From NCBI RefSeq assembly GCF_007922615.2, contig NZ_CP042301.2, positions 4,262,001-4,326,000 of the forward strand: DNA of 64,000 nucleotides, in the 5' to 3' direction. The position numbers and the translations under genes were made by a program. The stretch is from Nitratireductor mangrovi. Its GTDB lineage: Bacteria; Pseudomonadota; Alphaproteobacteria; Rhizobiales; Rhizobiaceae. Shown here one piece after another: positions 51,941 to 61,876 of the stretch; the first letter of the stretch is position 1, and each line of letters begins with the position of its first letter. The notes below the pieces were generated by a model, which made no database searches, was not told the DNA's origin, and was given only the letters and a program-made list of their open reading frames with translations.

Positions 51941-52894
51941 TCAGGCGGCGGCCGGGAGTGCTCCTTCGGCGGTGATCCGCGCGGCTTGCATGGCTTTCCG
52001 GATGCGCTCGATTTCCGCATCGCCGAGTTTCTGCAGAGGCGGCCGCACGGCCGCGTTCGGCAACCGTCCGAGGATCACCTGCGCTTCCTTCATGCGGTTG
52101 TGCATGTCGACGCCGGGTGCGCCATAGAAAGCGCTGGTCGTAGGGTATATTCTGGCGGCAACCTCTTTAGCCTTGGCCAGATCGTTGCCCTTTACCGCGT
52201 CAAACAGTTGCACTTGAAGGTCTGCGATCGTGCTTCCGGCGCCTGACAGGAGACCATTGCAGCCATTCACGAGTGACGACAGAAGCCAAGCGCTGTGTGT
52301 CGAAAGGACATGGAAGGGACGTGAGTCGGACTGCAGTTCTCGGACCGTCATTTCGTGACGAGCAGGATCGCCGCAGCCGTCCTTCATTGCCTTAATTGAG
52401 GGGATTTCTTCGATGAGGCGCGCGAGCACCTCGTGCGAGTAGCCAAGCGGCGTGTTCGAGGGAAACTGGAAAATGATGAGCGGCAGGTCGGTAGCGTCGG
52501 CGATCCGACGGTAGTGGTCCAGGATCATTTCCGGTCGCGAGCCGAGGATGAAGACATTCGAGGGGAACACCAGTAGCGCCGACGCCCCCTTCTGGTCGGC
52601 CATCCGTGCAATCCGCACCGCATCGGTGCCACCATCAGAATAGACGCCGTTGACGAGCGGCACCTTGTCGCCGATCTCGTCGAGAGCACTTGCCAGCAGC
52701 ATTTCCTGCTCCTCGAAAGTACAGGAAGAAACCTCTGAGGCATGGCCGTTGACGGTAATGGCCGCCACGCCTTTAACGCCGGCCACGTCACGCAGGTGCT
52801 TGCGGTAGCTCTTTTCGTCGATCGAAAGGTCATCGTGCAGTGGCAGAAGGCAAGCCGGAATGACACCGGAACAGTCGTAGCTCTTTCTTGGCAT
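51941..52894 (-). CDS. Dihydrodipicolinate synthase (DapA) family aldolase/lyase
   Basis: A 317-residue TIM-barrel protein of the class I aldolase DapA family. The Schiff-base Lys is in PSIKAMKDGCGDP. Where the family usually has YNxP the sequence reads FQFPSNTPLGY, so the catalytic Tyr is Phe. The GTTGE loop is NGHASE. Typical members act on 2-oxo acids by aldol cleavage, dehydration or decarboxylation. It follows the DUF1330 gene by 24 nt. A true lysine-biosynthesis role is unlikely given the changed motifs and the catabolic context. Confidence 0.88.
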   Translation of the reverse strand: MPRKSYDCSGVIPACLLPLHDDLSIDEKSYRKHLRDVAGVKGVAAITVNGHASEVSSCTFEEQEMLLASALDEIGDKVPLVNGVYSDGGTDAVRIARMADQKGASALLVFPSNVFILGSRPEMILDHYRRIADATDLPLIIFQFPSNTPLGYSHEVLARLIEEIPSIKAMKDGCGDPARHEMTVRELQSDSRPFHVLSTHSAWLLSSLVNGCNGLLSGAGSTIADLQVQLFDAVKGNDLAKAKEVAARIYPTTSAFYGAPGVDMHNRMKEAQVILGRLPNAAVRPPLQKLGDAEIERIRKAMQAARITAEGALPAAA

Positions 52895-52918
52895 GGGAAT
52901 TTCTCCTGTCTGGGCGTC

Positions 52919-53206
52919 TCACACGCCCTGAAGCGCAATTATTTCAGCGTCCGCGGCTCCAATGCGTGCTTCGCGCGCCTTGCGGTAGAGCGGTGACTTG
53001 TAGAATTCGCGCGCTGTTTCGACCGAGTCGAACTCCACGATTACGTAGCGACAGGGGGCCGCCGCGCCTTCGAGCGTGTTCGGCTCGGCCCCGCGTACCA
53101 GGTAGCGTCCGCCGAAGGCTTCGATCGCCTCCTTGGCGAGAGGCTTGTAGGTTTCGTACCTTTCTGGATCCGTTACCTGGACCCGTGCGACGACGATGGC
53201 GGGCAT
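52919..53206 (-). CDS. DUF1330 family protein
   Basis: A 95-residue protein of a dimeric ferredoxin-like fold, with VARVQVTDPERYETYKPLAK, FGGRYLVRGAEPN and VIVEFDSVETAREFYKSPLY. The function of the family is unknown; members often accompany catabolic enzymes. The start at 53206 is chosen for the natural N-terminus MPAIVVARVQV. It is divergent from the enoyl-CoA hydratase gene, with the predicted TetR operator between them. Confidence 0.88.
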   Translation of the reverse strand: MPAIVVARVQVTDPERYETYKPLAKEAIEAFGGRYLVRGAEPNTLEGAAAPCRYVIVEFDSVETAREFYKSPLYRKAREARIGAADAEIIALQGV

Positions 53207-53297
53207 GGTGAAATTCTCCTCCACGATGTGACTTCGATGCGTCGGACCCTTGTCCGGCAGGGGATCGGCCAAGGCGTGTTCTCGTCAAAAAACTTAT

Positions 53298-53321
53298 TGA
53301 CCTGCAAGTCAGTGTAAGTCA
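53298..53321. promoter_or_regulatory. Predicted TetR operator in the divergent DUF1330 / enoyl-CoA hydratase promoter
   Basis: TGACCTGCA (53298-53306) and TGTAAGTCA (53313-53321) are 9-bp arms that follow the same pattern as the arms at 42688 (TGACYTRCA / TGYARGTCA) but with 6 nt between them. A TTGACC hexamer overlaps the left arm. The hydratase start is 28 nt downstream. Confidence 0.5.
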
Positions 53322-53348
53322 AGTTCCCGCTCAGGAGGACGCCCCGAA

Positions 53349-54164
53349 ATGCCCGACAGGAAGATCCGCGTGGAGGTCCAAGATCGCGTCGCCACGCTCT
53401 ATCTCAGCAATCCGCCCATGAACGTCGTCACGCTCGACCTGACACGTCAGATGAATGCGGCGCTCAACCATCTAGCGAACGATGCGGATGTGGGTGCACT
53501 CGTGCTGGCCGGCGAAGGCGATCGCGCCTTCTGCGCCGGTTCCGACATCAAGGAGTTTCCCGGGCTCATTGCCGAACAAGCAATCGTTTCCAAGAAACTC
53601 GGTTACGAAAACGAGACTTATTCCGCCGTAGCGCATTTCCCCAAGCCTACAATCGCGGCAATCGAGCGTCTTGCGCTTGGCGGCGGCCTTGAATTGGCCG
53701 CCGGGTGCGACCTCGTTATTGCCTCGGAGGACGCCAGGCTGGGCCTTCCGGAAGTGCTTCTGGGCGGTTTTCCCGGCAGCGGCGGCACCGTTCGTGTGAC
53801 CCGGCGCATCGGCTTCGGACGGGCAAGCGAGATGATGCTTCTCGGCGACGCGATCGACGCGGAGACGGCGCGACAATGGGGGCTCGTCAATCGCGTGGCC
53901 CCGAAGGGTAGCGCGCTCGCACTGGCACGTGAGTTGGCCGCCCGGCTGGCAAGCGCCGCCGCCCAAGCTACCTATGCTTGCAAGGTCGCATTGCGCTATG
54001 CCTTTGACCTGCCGGAGCAAGAGGCGATCGCAAGGACTTTGGACCTCAGCGAAGCTCTTTCCCAGACTCCAGATTTTTTGGAGGGCGTTACGGCCTTCAG
54101 AGAAAAGCGCAGAGCTAACTTTGAGGGCACCCTCGATATCGCGGCCTTCGAAGTCACCCGCTGA
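53349..54164 (+). CDS. Enoyl-CoA hydratase/isomerase (crotonase family)
   Basis: A 271-residue crotonase-fold enzyme. The oxyanion loops are AFCAGSDIKEF and ALGGGLELAAGCDLV; the two catalytic Glu positions of hydratases are kept (GGGLELA and GLPEVLLGGFPGSGGT). It hydrates enoyl-CoA or shifts a double bond. It is the first gene of the plus-strand operon running to etfB. GGAGG precedes the start. Confidence 0.92.
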   Translation: MPDRKIRVEVQDRVATLYLSNPPMNVVTLDLTRQMNAALNHLANDADVGALVLAGEGDRAFCAGSDIKEFPGLIAEQAIVSKKLGYENETYSAVAHFPKPTIAAIERLALGGGLELAAGCDLVIASEDARLGLPEVLLGGFPGSGGTVRVTRRIGFGRASEMMLLGDAIDAETARQWGLVNRVAPKGSALALARELAARLASAAAQATYACKVALRYAFDLPEQEAIARTLDLSEALSQTPDFLEGVTAFREKRRANFEGTLDIAAFEVTR

Positions 54165-54226
54165 CGAACGCCATTTGCAGACATGAAGTTGTGGATCGGG
54201 CTGGTCCGGTCCGGGAGAGACAGGCA

Positions 54227-55390
54227 GTGATCGACTTTTCCGTTCCCCAGGAAACGCAGTTGGTGCTGGATACGATCCGGCGCTTTATCAAGGATGAGCT
54301 TCAGCCGCACGAGGCCGAGGTCGAGGAGGTGCAGTACGTACGCCCGGAACTGGCGCGCGAATTGCGCGACAAGGCCAAGGCGCTTGGTCTGTTCGCCATG
54401 GGAATGCCCGAGGATGTCGGCGGTGGCGGTTTGAGTGCCGTCGACATGTGTCTCTGCGAGGAGGAGTTCGGCTTCACCAAGGATGCGCTCGTACGACGCG
54501 CCTTCGGGGCTATTCCCGGTTCGCTTGTCAATTGCGTCGGCGAGCAGCGTGACAAGTATCTCTATCCGGCGGTCGCCGGCGACATCAACGTCGCTCTCGG
54601 CATGACCGAGCCGAATGCCGGCTCTGATGCGGCCGGCATCAAGACAAGCGCCCGCCGCGAAGGTGACGACTTCGTCCTCAACGGAACGAAGCATTTCATA
54701 AGCGATGCCGACGTGGCGGACGCCATCATCGTCACGGCCGTCACCGATCCGTCCAAGGGCGCCAAGGGCATCAGCGCTTTCCTTGTCGACAAGAACACGC
54801 CGGGATTCACGCTTGGCCGCATCCAGTACATGATGGGCTTGCGGGCGACCAATCATTCGGAGCTAGTCTTCGACAACGTTCGACTGCCGAAAACGCAGAT
54901 GCTGGGTCCGGAAGGCTCGGGCCTCTATCAGGCGCTCTCCACCATCAACAAGGTTCGTCTCGGCATGGTTGGTGGCCGCTCCGTCGGCATGGCGCGCAAG
55001 CTCATGCAGATGTCGATCGAGTATGCCAACGACCGCAAGCAGTTCGGCCAGAAGATCGGCGATTTCCAGATGGTTCAGGCCATGCTGGCTGACATGGCCA
55101 CCGAGATATTTGCCGCACGGATGATGGTTCTCAACGCCGCGTGGGAGACCGATCAGGGCATGGATCCTCGCGAGAAAGTCTCCATGGTCAAATATTATGC
55201 CTCCGAGATGCTCGGCCGTGTCGCCGACAAGGCCGTGCAGATCTTTGGCGGCATGGGTTACTGCCGCGAAATGCCGCTCGAGCAACTCTATCGAGATGCC
55301 CGGGTATACCGCATCTTCGACGGGGCCTCGGACATTCATCGCGTCATCATTGCGCGCAGTCTGCTGAAAAACGGCAGGCAGTCCCTCTGA
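54227..55390 (+). CDS. Acyl-CoA dehydrogenase family protein
   Basis: A 387-residue FAD enzyme that introduces an alpha,beta double bond in an acyl-CoA and gives electrons to ETF. Visible motifs are ALGMTEPNAGSDAAGIKTSA, FISDADVADAIIVTAV, RKQFGQKIGDFQMVQAMLAD and QIFGGMGYCREMPLEQLYRD. At the usual catalytic Glu (YEGT) the sequence is FDGAS, so Asp replaces Glu. The GTG start at 54227 has GGGAGA upstream and gives normal family length. It is followed by the CoA-transferase gene after 17 nt and shares the operon with etfB. Confidence 0.92.
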   Translation: MIDFSVPQETQLVLDTIRRFIKDELQPHEAEVEEVQYVRPELARELRDKAKALGLFAMGMPEDVGGGGLSAVDMCLCEEEFGFTKDALVRRAFGAIPGSLVNCVGEQRDKYLYPAVAGDINVALGMTEPNAGSDAAGIKTSARREGDDFVLNGTKHFISDADVADAIIVTAVTDPSKGAKGISAFLVDKNTPGFTLGRIQYMMGLRATNHSELVFDNVRLPKTQMLGPEGSGLYQALSTINKVRLGMVGGRSVGMARKLMQMSIEYANDRKQFGQKIGDFQMVQAMLADMATEIFAARMMVLNAAWETDQGMDPREKVSMVKYYASEMLGRVADKAVQIFGGMGYCREMPLEQLYRDARVYRIFDGASDIHRVIIARSLLKNGRQSL

Positions 55391-55407
55391 ACCTGAGCGG
55401 AGCCGAC

Positions 55408-56616
55408 ATGCTCGATAACATGAAGGTGCTGAGCTTCACGCATTTTGTGCAGGGGCCGGCCGCATCCCAATACCTGGCCGACATGGGGGCTGACGTCATC
55501 AAGGTCGAGCCTCTCAACGGCGCCTATGAACGAGGCTACGGTGCCGATTCCGTGTTCATCGACGGCCTGAGCGCGACTTTCTTTTCGGTCAATCGCAACA
55601 AGCGCTCCTTGTCGGTGGATCTGAAGAACCCGCGCGGCAAGGAAGTTGTCTATTCGCTCATACGCGAGGCGGACGTGGTTCTGGAAAACTACCGCGGCGG
55701 AGTCTTGGACCGTCTGGGCTTCGGCTACGAGGCGGTCAAGGCAGCAAAGCCTGACATCATCTATGCATCCGCTTCGGGTTGGGGTTCGTCAGGACCCATG
55801 GCCGAAGCCCCCGGACAAGATCTTCTGGTTCAGGCCCGCTGCGGCCTCATCTCGGTCACCGGGGATATGGAAACGGCGCCGACGGTCCCCGGTGTGCCGA
55901 TCGTGGATCAGCATGGCGCCGCTTTGATGGCGATGGCGATCAGCGCAGCCTTCGCCCGCAAATTGTCGACCGGCGTCGGCACGCGCATCGAGTCCAATCT
56001 TCTCAACGCCGGTCTCGACCTGCAGGCCGAATCTATCGCCGCATATCACTCGGGACGGCGAGGAGCCGACCGCTTCCGCCGCGACCACCGGCTTGCCTCG
56101 TGGTTTCTACCCGCCCCCTACGGGGTCTTCCGCCTGGCCGACTGTCACGCCGTCATCAGTCTCGGCGGCGACATCGAGAAGTTCGCCGAGGCAATCGGTA
56201 ACGCTGACCTGATTGCGCTGGCGGATGACCGCATGGCGAACCGCGATTCCTTCATGAAAATCCTCGGCGAGGAGCTGAAGGGCTGGACTTATGAGCGTCT
56301 CGACGCAGCGCTCGCGCCGCACGGGCTCTGGTACGAGCGCGTGCAGGACTACGACGCTATCCGCAATGATCCTCAGGTGGCGGAAAACCAGTGCTTTCAG
56401 GAGTTCGACATCGGAGCAAGCCGGGCAACCGTTCTCGCTCATCCCGTCCGCTACGATGGTGCGGCGCCCGCATTGCGCCGGATGCCTATCGACCTGGGCG
56501 GTGACACGCGGGAGGTGCTAGCCGAAGCTGGATGGAGCGCCGAGGAGATCGAGGCCATGGTCGAGCAAGGTGTTATCAACCCGGGGTCAGCGCGTCAGGC
56601 TGCGCGAAGCTCATGA
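55408..56616 (+). CDS. Family III CoA-transferase (CaiB/BaiF type)
   Basis: A 402-residue enzyme that moves CoA between carboxylic acids. The N-terminal part has QGPAASQYLADMGADVIKVE, then FFSVNRNKRSLSVDLKNPRG and VVLENYRGGVLDRLGFGYEA. The catalytic Asp is in EAPGQDLLVQARCGLI. The start at 55408 is the natural MLDNMKVLSF. It overlaps the IOR-type gene by 4 bp. Together with the ligase at 49558 it gives two ways to load CoA on the substrate. Confidence 0.93.
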   Translation: MLDNMKVLSFTHFVQGPAASQYLADMGADVIKVEPLNGAYERGYGADSVFIDGLSATFFSVNRNKRSLSVDLKNPRGKEVVYSLIREADVVLENYRGGVLDRLGFGYEAVKAAKPDIIYASASGWGSSGPMAEAPGQDLLVQARCGLISVTGDMETAPTVPGVPIVDQHGAALMAMAISAAFARKLSTGVGTRIESNLLNAGLDLQAESIAAYHSGRRGADRFRRDHRLASWFLPAPYGVFRLADCHAVISLGGDIEKFAEAIGNADLIALADDRMANRDSFMKILGEELKGWTYERLDAALAPHGLWYERVQDYDAIRNDPQVAENQCFQEFDIGASRATVLAHPVRYDGAAPALRRMPIDLGGDTREVLAEAGWSAEEIEAMVEQGVINPGSARQAARSS

Positions 56617-59600
56617 ACATTGCGCTCAGAGAGGTCTCGCTGAAGGACCGTTACGAACGGTCCTCCGGTACGCTCTTCCTGTCCGGAACGCAGGCACTGG
56701 TGCGGTTGTTGCTCACGCAACGTGAGCGCGACCGCAAGGCTGGCCTCAACACTGCGGGCTTCGTTTCGGGTTACCGCGGGTCGCCACTCGGCGGTTTTGA
56801 CATGGAGCTCTGGAAGTGCCGCGACATACTGAAGGAGGCCTCGGTCGTCTTCGAGCCAGGCGTTAACGAGGACCTCGCGGCCACGGCAGTCTGGGGCACG
56901 CAGCAGATCGACAGCCTGCCTGGCAAGAACGTGGATGGCGTCTTCGCCCTCTGGTACGGCAAGGGGCCTGGCGTCGACAGGTCGGGGGACCCCTTCAAGC
57001 ATGGCAACTATGCCGGAACGACCGAACAGGGGGGCGTCCTCGTCGTCTTCGGCGACGACCATCCGGGCAAGTCTTCGACGGTGGCACACCAAAGCGAGCA
57101 GGCACTCGCCGCGAATTCCATGCCGGTCCTCTATCCGTCGAACGTCCAGGAAATCATCGAGTACGGTCTCCACGGCTGGGCGCTTTCGCGCCATTCGGGC
57201 CTGTGGGTCGGCCTGAAGACGGTCAACGAAACGGTGGAGACCACGGCGACCGTAGAGGTCGCCGAGGGCGCGCCGCGCATCGTGACACCGAATTCCGCGG
57301 CCGACGGCGCCGACATACGCCCCCAGCCGGACTACAGCCCGCAGCGCGACGAGACGGTCGTCATGCGGCTGCGGTTGCCGCGCGTTCACGAATATGCGCG
57401 CGCCAATCACCTCGACGTCCGCACGCTTGGTCATTCAGGCGCCCGACTCGGCATCGTCACCTCGGGCAAGGCCCATGCCGATCTGGTGGATGGTCTCGCA
57501 CTTCTCGGGATCGACGCAGAAAGGGCCGATGCCCTTGGCCTCTCCGTCTACAAGGTCGGGCTCATCTGGCCAATGGAGCCGACCGGTCTGGAGGCGTTTG
57601 CCGAAGGCTGCCAGGAGTTGTTGTTCATTGAGGAAAAGCGCGCCTTCCTCGAAGACCAGGCCGCGAAAATCTTGTACAACCGGCCGGCACGCCCCCGGCT
57701 TGCGGGCAAAACGGACGGCGCAGGCGGGGTGCTGCTGCCCGCTGACGTCCAGCTAGACCCGCTGACGGTCGCCACCGCACTCGTGGAGCGGCTGGAGGCC
57801 TGCGGCCTGGCGGACGACCAATTGCGTCAGGCACTGGCCGAGGCAACGCGAGTCGAGGCGGTGACCGTTCCGCCTGATCGTCCGAAGCGGATTCCCTACT
57901 TCTGCTCGGGCTGTCCGCACAATACCTCCACCCAGGTCCCCGAGGGCTCCTTCGCGATGTCGGGAATCGGTTGCCACTCGATGGCGATGTGGATGAATCG
58001 CGATACGCTGAAGCCGGTGCAGATGGGCGCCGAGGGAGCCAACTGGATCGGCCTCTCTCACTTCACCACCATGCGCCACGTCTTTCAGAACATGGGGGAC
58101 GGCACCTATTCTCATTCCGGGCTCATGGCGATCCGCGCAGCGGTTCTCGCAGGCGTCAACATTACCTACAAGATCCTCGCCAACGATGCCGTTGCCATGA
58201 CCGGGGGGCAGCCCGTGGAGGGCGCCTTGACGACCGAGCAGATCGTGCGCCAAGTCCTGGCGGAGGATGTGGCACGTGTCGTCGTGGTAACCGACGATCT
58301 TGAGCGCACCACCGTCGACGTCGCGGGTGTGGAGGTTGTCAAGCGCGACCAGCTGCTGCGCGTCCAAAAGGAACTGAGCCAGGTGGCGGGGACCACAGTT
58401 CTGGTCTATGAGCAGGTCTGCGCAGCTGAAAAGCGGCGCCGGCGCAAACGCAAGCTCATGCCGGACCCCGCAGCGCGGGTCTTCATCAATGAAGACGTCT
58501 GCGAGGGATGCGGAGACTGCTCCGTCCAGTCCAACTGCATGAGCATCTTGCCCAAAGAGACGGCGTTTGGACGCAAGCGGCGTATCGACCAGTCCTCCTG
58601 CAACAAGGACTTCTCCTGCGTCGAGGGATTCTGTCCGTCTTTCGTGGTGGTTGAGGGCGGCAGGCTGCGCAGGGATTCCGGTAAGCTTGACCGGAGCCGG
58701 CTTGCAGCCATCCCCGACGTCCCGGTCGCCGAATTCGACAATTGCAACGTGCTCATAACCGGTGTCGGCGGCACCGGTGTCGTCACCATCGGTAGCGTAC
58801 TTGCGATGGCCGCAAATCTGGTGGGCAAGGGTGCCAGCAGCTACAACATGACCGGCCTGGCGCAGAAGGGCGGCGCCGTCTTCAGCCACCTGCGGCTGAC
58901 GTCCTCTCCGGACGGCCTTCGCGGTTCGCAAATCGGTTCAGGCACCGCCGACCTCGTACTCGGCTGCGATTTGGTAACCGCCGCCGGAGCCGACGGGCTG
59001 AAGGCCTGCTCGCCTGCCAAGACCAAGGCGCTGCTCGGCGCGCAGCCTGCGCCGACCGCCGCTTTCCAGTCGAACCGAGACTACCGCATTGACGACAAGG
59101 CGCTCATCGCCGCTGTCCGGATGGCTTGCGACGAAGCCATCGCCGTCGACGCGGAGGAGGTTTCCGAGCGCCTGCTGGGTGACAAGATCGGCGCCAACAT
59201 GTTCATGGTCGGCTATGCGTATCAGAAGGGCTGGCTGCCCTTGGCAAGCGAAGCCATCATCAAGGCGATCGAACTCAACGGCGCGGCCGTTCAGCTCAAT
59301 CTTGACGCATTTGCGCTCGGGCGACTGGCCGTCGTGGAGCCCAACGCGGTGCGCCCCGACATCGAGGTCTCGGGCATACCCGATACCCTGGAAGGAATCA
59401 TTGCGCACCGCAGCGCCCACCTGACCCGTTTCCAGAATATGCGCTGGGCGCGGCGCTACAAGGCACTTGTGGACAAGGTCCGGCTTGCAGAGCAACGTGT
59501 CGCACCGGGGTCGGAACGCCTGGCGCAGGCAGCGGCAATCAACCTTGCCAGACTGATGTCCTACAAGGACGAATACGAGGTCGCCCGCCTTTATGTCGAC

Positions 59601-60044
59601 TCCGCCTGGAAGGCACGTCTGGCGCGGACATTCGAGGGGCAGGAACGCCTCTCTTTGTGGCTGGCGCCACCGCTGCTCGCCCGGATCGATAAGGAAACCG
59701 GCCGTCCGAAGAAGATGAAGTTTGGCCCCTGGATATTCCACGCCATGGCTGTCCTTTCGAAGCTGCGTTTCCTGCGGGGAACGAGGCTCGATCCATTCGG
59801 CTATTCGAGGGAGCGCCAGCAGGAAAGGGATCTCATCCGCAGCTACGAGGCGGACCTGGAAACACTCATCTCCAGTCTGACGGAGGCCAATCTCGATCTC
59901 GCTGTCGAGGTCGCGTCCGTGCCGGATGCCATTCGCGGCTTCGGACCCGTCAAGCAAAAGGCGATTGAAACGGCCGCTGCCGCTCGCGCGCGCCTGATGT
60001 CGAGGTTTGCCTCCCCGATAGTTGAAGAGGAAGTTGCCGCATGA
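56613..60044 (+). CDS. Fused indolepyruvate ferredoxin oxidoreductase-type 2-oxoacid oxidoreductase
   Basis: A 1143-residue single-chain enzyme of the IorA-IorB fusion type found in aerobic proteobacteria. The N-terminal half carries the pyrimidine and CoA-type domains. The TPP domain has [11 protein letters not shown] (Cys431, Cys434), [13 protein letters not shown] and [17 protein letters not shown]. An iron-sulfur region has Cys630, Cys633, Cys636 and Cys642 ([14 protein letters not shown]), then [15 protein letters not shown]. The gamma domain starts [15 protein letters not shown] near residue 713. It converts a 2-oxo acid, often an aryl pyruvate, plus CoA to acyl-CoA and CO2. No ferredoxin gene is nearby; etfBA follows with a 4-bp overlap. 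Confidence 0.92.
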   Translation: MNIALREVSLKDRYERSSGTLFLSGTQALVRLLLTQRERDRKAGLNTAGFVSGYRGSPLGGFDMELWKCRDILKEASVVFEPGVNEDLAATAVWGTQQIDSLPGKNVDGVFALWYGKGPGVDRSGDPFKHGNYAGTTEQGGVLVVFGDDHPGKSSTVAHQSEQALAANSMPVLYPSNVQEIIEYGLHGWALSRHSGLWVGLKTVNETVETTATVEVAEGAPRIVTPNSAADGADIRPQPDYSPQRDETVVMRLRLPRVHEYARANHLDVRTLGHSGARLGIVTSGKAHADLVDGLALLGIDAERADALGLSVYKVGLIWPMEPTGLEAFAEGCQELLFIEEKRAFLEDQAAKILYNRPARPRLAGKTDGAGGVLLPADVQLDPLTVATALVERLEACGLADDQLRQALAEATRVEAVTVPPDRPKRIPYFCSGCPHNTSTQVPEGSFAMSGIGCHSMAMWMNRDTLKPVQMGAEGANWIGLSHFTTMRHVFQNMGDGTYSHSGLMAIRAAVLAGVNITYKILANDAVAMTGGQPVEGALTTEQIVRQVLAEDVARVVVVTDDLERTTVDVAGVEVVKRDQLLRVQKELSQVAGTTVLVYEQVCAAEKRRRRKRKLMPDPAARVFINEDVCEGCGDCSVQSNCMSILPKETAFGRKRRIDQSSCNKDFSCVEGFCPSFVVVEGGRLRRDSGKLDRSRLAAIPDVPVAEFDNCNVLITGVGGTGVVTIGSVLAMAANLVGKGASSYNMTGLAQKGGAVFSHLRLTSSPDGLRGSQIGSGTADLVLGCDLVTAAGADGLKACSPAKTKALLGAQPAPTAAFQSNRDYRIDDKALIAAVRMACDEAIAVDAEEVSERLLGDKIGANMFMVGYAYQKGWLPLASEAIIKAIELNGAAVQLNLDAFALGRLAVVEPNAVRPDIEVSGIPDTLEGIIAHRSAHLTRFQNMRWARRYKALVDKVRLAEQRVAPGSERLAQAAAINLARLMSYKDEYEVARLYVDSAWKARLARTFEGQERLSLWLAPPLLARIDKETGRPKKMKFGPWIFHAMAVLSKLRFLRGTRLDPFGYSRERQQERDLIRSYEADLETLISSLTEANLDLAVEVASVPDAIRGFGPVKQKAIETAAAARARLMSRFASPIVEEEVAA

Positions 60045-60790
60045 AAGTCCTCGTTCCTGTTAAGCGGGTGATCGATGCGAACGTGAAGCCGCGGGTGAAG
60101 GCCGACGGCTCGGGCGTCGAGTTGGCGAATGTGAAGATGTCGATGAACCCGTTCGACGAGATTTCGGTCGAGGAAGCGATCCGTCTCAAGGAGGCCGGCA
60201 AGGTCGAGGAGATCGTGGCGGTTTCGATCGGCCCGCAGCAGGCTCAGGAGACGATCCGCACCGCGCTTGCCATGGGCGCCGACCGCGGCATCCTGGTCAA
60301 GACCGACGACTCGGTCGAACCGCTGGCGGTGGCCAATATCCTGAAGGGCATCGTGGACGAGGAAAAGCCCGAACTGGTGATCCTCGGCAAGCAGGCGATC
60401 GACGACGATTCCAACCAGACCGGACAGATGCTGGCTGCGCTTCTGGGTTGGGCGCAGGGGACGTTTGCCTCCAAGGTCGAGCTCGACGGCGGCAAGGCGA
60501 AAGTGACGCGCGAAGTCGACGGTGGCCTGCAGACGGTGGAACTGACGCTGCCGGCGGTGGTGACCACGGACCTGCGTCTGAACCAGCCGCGCTACGCCTC
60601 GCTGCCCAACATCATGAAGGCCAAGAAGAAGCCGCTCGACGAGAAGGCGCCGGGCGATTACGGCGTCGACACCGCGCCGCGGCTGAAGGTTCTCAAGACC
60701 GAGGAGCCGGGCGGCCGCAAGGCGGGCGTGAAGGTCAAGGACGTGGCCGAGCTCGTTGACAAGCTCAAGAACGAAGCCGGCGTGCTCTGA
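60041..60790 (+). CDS. etfB: Electron transfer flavoprotein beta subunit
   Basis: A 249-residue ETF beta subunit. Typical motifs are [60 protein letters not shown] and [20 protein letters not shown]. It binds AMP and pairs with the alpha subunit to take electrons from acyl-CoA dehydrogenases. It overlaps the IOR-type gene by 4 bp. The codon use (strongly G/C-ending) looks like a chromosomal core gene and is smoother than that of the upstream genes. Confidence 0.95.
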   Translation: MKVLVPVKRVIDANVKPRVKADGSGVELANVKMSMNPFDEISVEEAIRLKEAGKVEEIVAVSIGPQQAQETIRTALAMGADRGILVKTDDSVEPLAVANILKGIVDEEKPELVILGKQAIDDDSNQTGQMLAALLGWAQGTFASKVELDGGKAKVTREVDGGLQTVELTLPAVVTTDLRLNQPRYASLPNIMKAKKKPLDEKAPGDYGVDTAPRLKVLKTEEPGGRKAGVKVKDVAELVDKLKNEAGVL

Positions 60791-60798
60791 GGAATTCC

Positions 60799-60825
60799 GC
60801 CGGCCTGTAAGCGGCCGGCTTTTTT
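60799..60825 (+). terminator. Intrinsic terminator between etfB and etfA
   Basis: GCCGGCC and GGCCGGC form a 7-bp GC stem (60799-60805, 60813-60819) with loop TGTAAGC, followed by TTTTTT (60820-60825). It starts 9 nt after the etfB stop. It is a textbook rho-independent terminator inside what is normally a tight two-gene operon. Confidence 0.8.
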
Positions 60826-60946
60826 CGCTTCCGGTGCACACGTACCAAAGTACGCTCCGCTCCGGGTCTCGAATCCAGCCGCTTTCGGCACGATCTGACC
60901 GGAGTTCCGGCGTCCGGTGCCAGGGCGGCAAGCAAGGGAAAAGACC

Positions 60947-61876
60947 ATGGCCACATTGCTGATTGCCGAACACGACAACGAAACCCTTTCCGACCAGACC
61001 GCCAAGGCGCTGTCGGCCGCGGCCGGGCTCGGCGGTGACGTCGACATCCTGGTCGCCGGCAAGGGCGCGAAGGGCGTCGCCGACGCCGCCGCAAAGCTTG
61101 CCGGCGTGCGCAAGGTGCTGCTGGCCGAGGCCGACGCGCTCGACCAGCGCCTGGCCGAGCCGCTGGCCGCGCTGATCGTGTCGCTTGCCGACGGCTACGA
61201 CGCACTGGTGGCGCCGGCCACGACCATGGGCAAGAACGTGATGCCGCGCGCGGCCGCGTTGCTTGACGTCATGCAGGTCTCCGACATCATCGAGGTCGTC
61301 GACGCCAAGACCTTCAAGCGGCCGATCTATGCCGGCAACGCCATCCAGACAGTCGAGGCGAGCGACGCCAGGAAGGTGATCACGGTACGCACCGCCGCCT
61401 TCCAGGCCGCGGGCGAAGGCGGCTCGGCGTCGGTCGAGACCGTCGCCGCGGCCGATGATCCGGGCGTGTCGAGCTTCGTGGAGAACAAGCTGTCGGAAAG
61501 CGACCGCCCGGAGCTGACCTCGGCCAAGATCATCATCTCGGGCGGCCGTGCGCTCGGTTCGTCGGAGAAGTTCCAGGAGGTCATCCTTCCGGTCGCCGAC
61601 AAGCTGGGCGCGGCCGTCGGCGCCAGCCGCGCCGCGGTCGATGCCGGCTATGCGCCCAACGACTGGCAGGTCGGCCAGACCGGCAAGGTCGTCGCGCCCG
61701 ACCTCTACATCGCCTGCGGCATTTCCGGCGCCATCCAGCACCTGGCCGGCATGAAGGATTCCAAGGTCATCGTCGCCATCAACAAGGACGAGGAAGCGCC
61801 CATCTTCCAGGTCGCCGACTACGGCCTCGTCGCCGACCTCTTCCAGGCCCTGCCGGAACTCAACGGTAAGCTTTAG
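60947..61876 (+). CDS. etfA: Electron transfer flavoprotein alpha subunit
   Basis: A 309-residue ETF alpha subunit. The FAD-binding C-terminal part is clear: [33 protein letters not shown] and [17 protein letters not shown]. It carries FAD and passes electrons to ETF-ubiquinone oxidoreductase at the membrane. The gap of 156 nt to etfB, with a terminator in it, implies a separate promoter or readthrough. The start [10 protein letters not shown] at 60947 has AAGGGAA upstream. Confidence 0.95.
   Translation: MATLLIAEHDNETLSDQTAKALSAAAGLGGDVDILVAGKGAKGVADAAAKLAGVRKVLLAEADALDQRLAEPLAALIVSLADGYDALVAPATTMGKNVMPRAAALLDVMQVSDIIEVVDAKTFKRPIYAGNAIQTVEASDARKVITVRTAAFQAAGEGGSASVETVAAADDPGVSSFVENKLSESDRPELTSAKIIISGGRALGSSEKFQEVILPVADKLGAAVGASRAAVDAGYAPNDWQVGQTGKVVAPDLYIACGISGAIQHLAGMKDSKVIVAINKDEEAPIFQVADYGLVADLFQALPELNGKL

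Noticed and set aside
60862..60890. tRNA-like T-arm text (GGTCTCGAATCC) between etfB and etfA
   Set aside because: The T-loop lacks the invariant TTC, and no acceptor or anticodon stem can be folded around it.
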